Assembly (NCBI RefSeq): GCF_030165005.1
Contig: NZ_JASNNW010000010.1
Span: 62,001 to 126,000, forward strand
DNA from: Blastococcus capsensis
GTDB lineage: Bacteria > Actinomycetota > Actinomycetes > Mycobacteriales > Geodermatophilaceae
Reading direction: 5' to 3'
DNA: 64,000 nt
Shown here: positions 63,384 through 64,000 of the stretch, piece after piece
Layout of the letters: each line of letters begins with the position of its first letter
Numbering within the stretch: position 1 is the first letter of the stretch
Made by a program: the position numbers and the translations under genes
The notes under the pieces: generated by a model
The model's database searches: none
What the model was told of the DNA's origin: nothing
The model's input: only the letters and a program-made list of their open reading frames with translations

Positions 63384-64000
63384 GTGCTCCCGCCCCGGCG
63401 GGTGCGCCGGCTCACCGGACCGCTGCTCATCGGTGCGCTGGCGGCCGCGGTGATCCTGCTGCCGGTGCTCGTGGTCGTGGCGGCGATCGTCTCGGCGTGG
63501 TTGCCGGGACGCTGGCGCGCACTGCGGCTGCTGTGCTTCGCGCTCGTGTACCTCGGGATCGAGCTGGCCGGGCTCGTGGCCGCGGGGGCTCTCTGGGTGC
63601 TCAGCGGCTTCGGTCGCCGGCTGGCCGCTCCGAGGTTCCGTGCGGCGCACTACACCGTGCTGCGGCTGCTGCTCGACGTGCTCATGCGGGCTGCGCAGCG
63701 ATTGTTCGTCCTGGAGCTGGTCACCGACGGGGAATCCTGGTCACCGCTGGACGACGGGCAGCCCGGCTCCACCGACGCCATGGTGGTGCTGTCCCGGCAC
63801 GCCGGTCCGGGTGACTCGTTCCTGCTCGTCCACACGCTCATGAACCGGGACCACCTGCGGCAGCCGCGGATCGTGCTCAAGGACGTGCTGCAGTTCGATC
63901 CGCTCATCGACGTCTACCTCAACCGGCTGCCCAACCACTTCGTCAGCCCCGGTGGGCCGGCCGGATCCAGCTCCGCGGAGGCGATCGCGGAGCTCGCCCG
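63384..64000 (+). CDS. Lysophospholipid acyltransferase (PlsC-like), truncated by the window end
   Basis: The first 205 codons are present; the frame is open to the last base. Two N-terminal membrane helices (about 12-35 and 50-75) precede the acyltransferase H-x4-D motif as SRHAGPGDSF, and the second motif region NRLPNHFVSPGG follows. It should acylate a lysophospholipid or glycerol-phosphate intermediate. The GTG at 63384 follows the patatin stop directly, indicating coupling. Confidence 0.85.
   Translation, partial: MLPPRRVRRLTGPLLIGALAAAVILLPVLVVVAAIVSAWLPGRWRALRLLCFALVYLGIELAGLVAAGALWVLSGFGRRLAAPRFRAAHYTVLRLLLDVLMRAAQRLFVLELVTDGESWSPLDDGQPGSTDAMVVLSRHAGPGDSFLLVHTLMNRDHLRQPRIVLKDVLQFDPLIDVYLNRLPNHFVSPGGPAGSSSAEAIAELA

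Overview
The window is chromosomal DNA from a very GC-rich actinobacterium. A WhiB regulator, a DivIVA-like coiled-coil protein, an actinobacterial paa cluster, many GTG starts and probable leaderless genes all point that way. A UGSC-family gene with an in-frame TAG (not TGA) exactly at the selenocysteine position points specifically to the Geodermatophilaceae (Blastococcus/Geodermatophilus), where UAG-encoded selenocysteine has been reported. No rRNA, tRNA, prophage, insertion sequence or CRISPR array was seen.

Layout. 0-13.7 kb: whiB, an MscS channel, a SUV3-like RNA helicase, a TetR/MMPL exporter pair with its operator, two gene remnants or empty stretches, a membrane kinase/PP2C-type phosphatase, a universal stress protein, a patatin, an MFS exporter and two small conserved genes. 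13.7-27 kb: a large LAL/LuxR regulator, then a same-strand run of a small protein, a five-gene Dpp/Opp-type ABC importer, two acyl-CoA dehydrogenases and an acyl-CoA synthetase. This looks like an uptake-and-beta-oxidation unit for an unknown acyl substrate. 27-29.5 kb: a 5'-truncated siderophore-interacting protein, a TesB thioesterase and a phosphofructokinase. 29.5-36 kb: the phenylacetate catabolon, with paaABCDE on the minus strand and divergent paaK and a TetR repressor. It has a perfect palindromic operator between the two arms and several copies of dispersed palindromic repeats at gene junctions, some of them translated.

36-42.4 kb: a diguanylate cyclase, a small membrane protein, the thioredoxin-like/UGSC selenoprotein pair, a BrkB-family protein and a DUF2252 protein. 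42.4-54.3 kb: a DivIVA-like protein, kynureninase with a divergent HGGFW hydrolase, polysaccharide deacetylase, a TauE/SafE exporter, SerA, a degenerate HD protein, an alcohol dehydrogenase, an AhpD-like protein, an SRPBCC protein, an HpcH/HpaI aldolase and a FrnE-type DsbA. 54.6-64 kb: a SNF2 helicase, a cyclopropane-synthase-like methyltransferase, an alditol oxidase, small membrane proteins, a CPBP protease, a second BrkB protein, a second patatin and a lysophospholipid acyltransferase cut by the window end.

The most notable item is the UGSC gene at 39351-39869. Its TAG is followed at the expected distance by a SECIS-like hairpin, and the reading frame continues through the conserved second half of the family. 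Other recurrent features are a TANNNT-type hexamer 6-7 nt before many start codons (probable leaderless transcripts) and repeat elements that supply N-terminal coding sequence in the paa operon.
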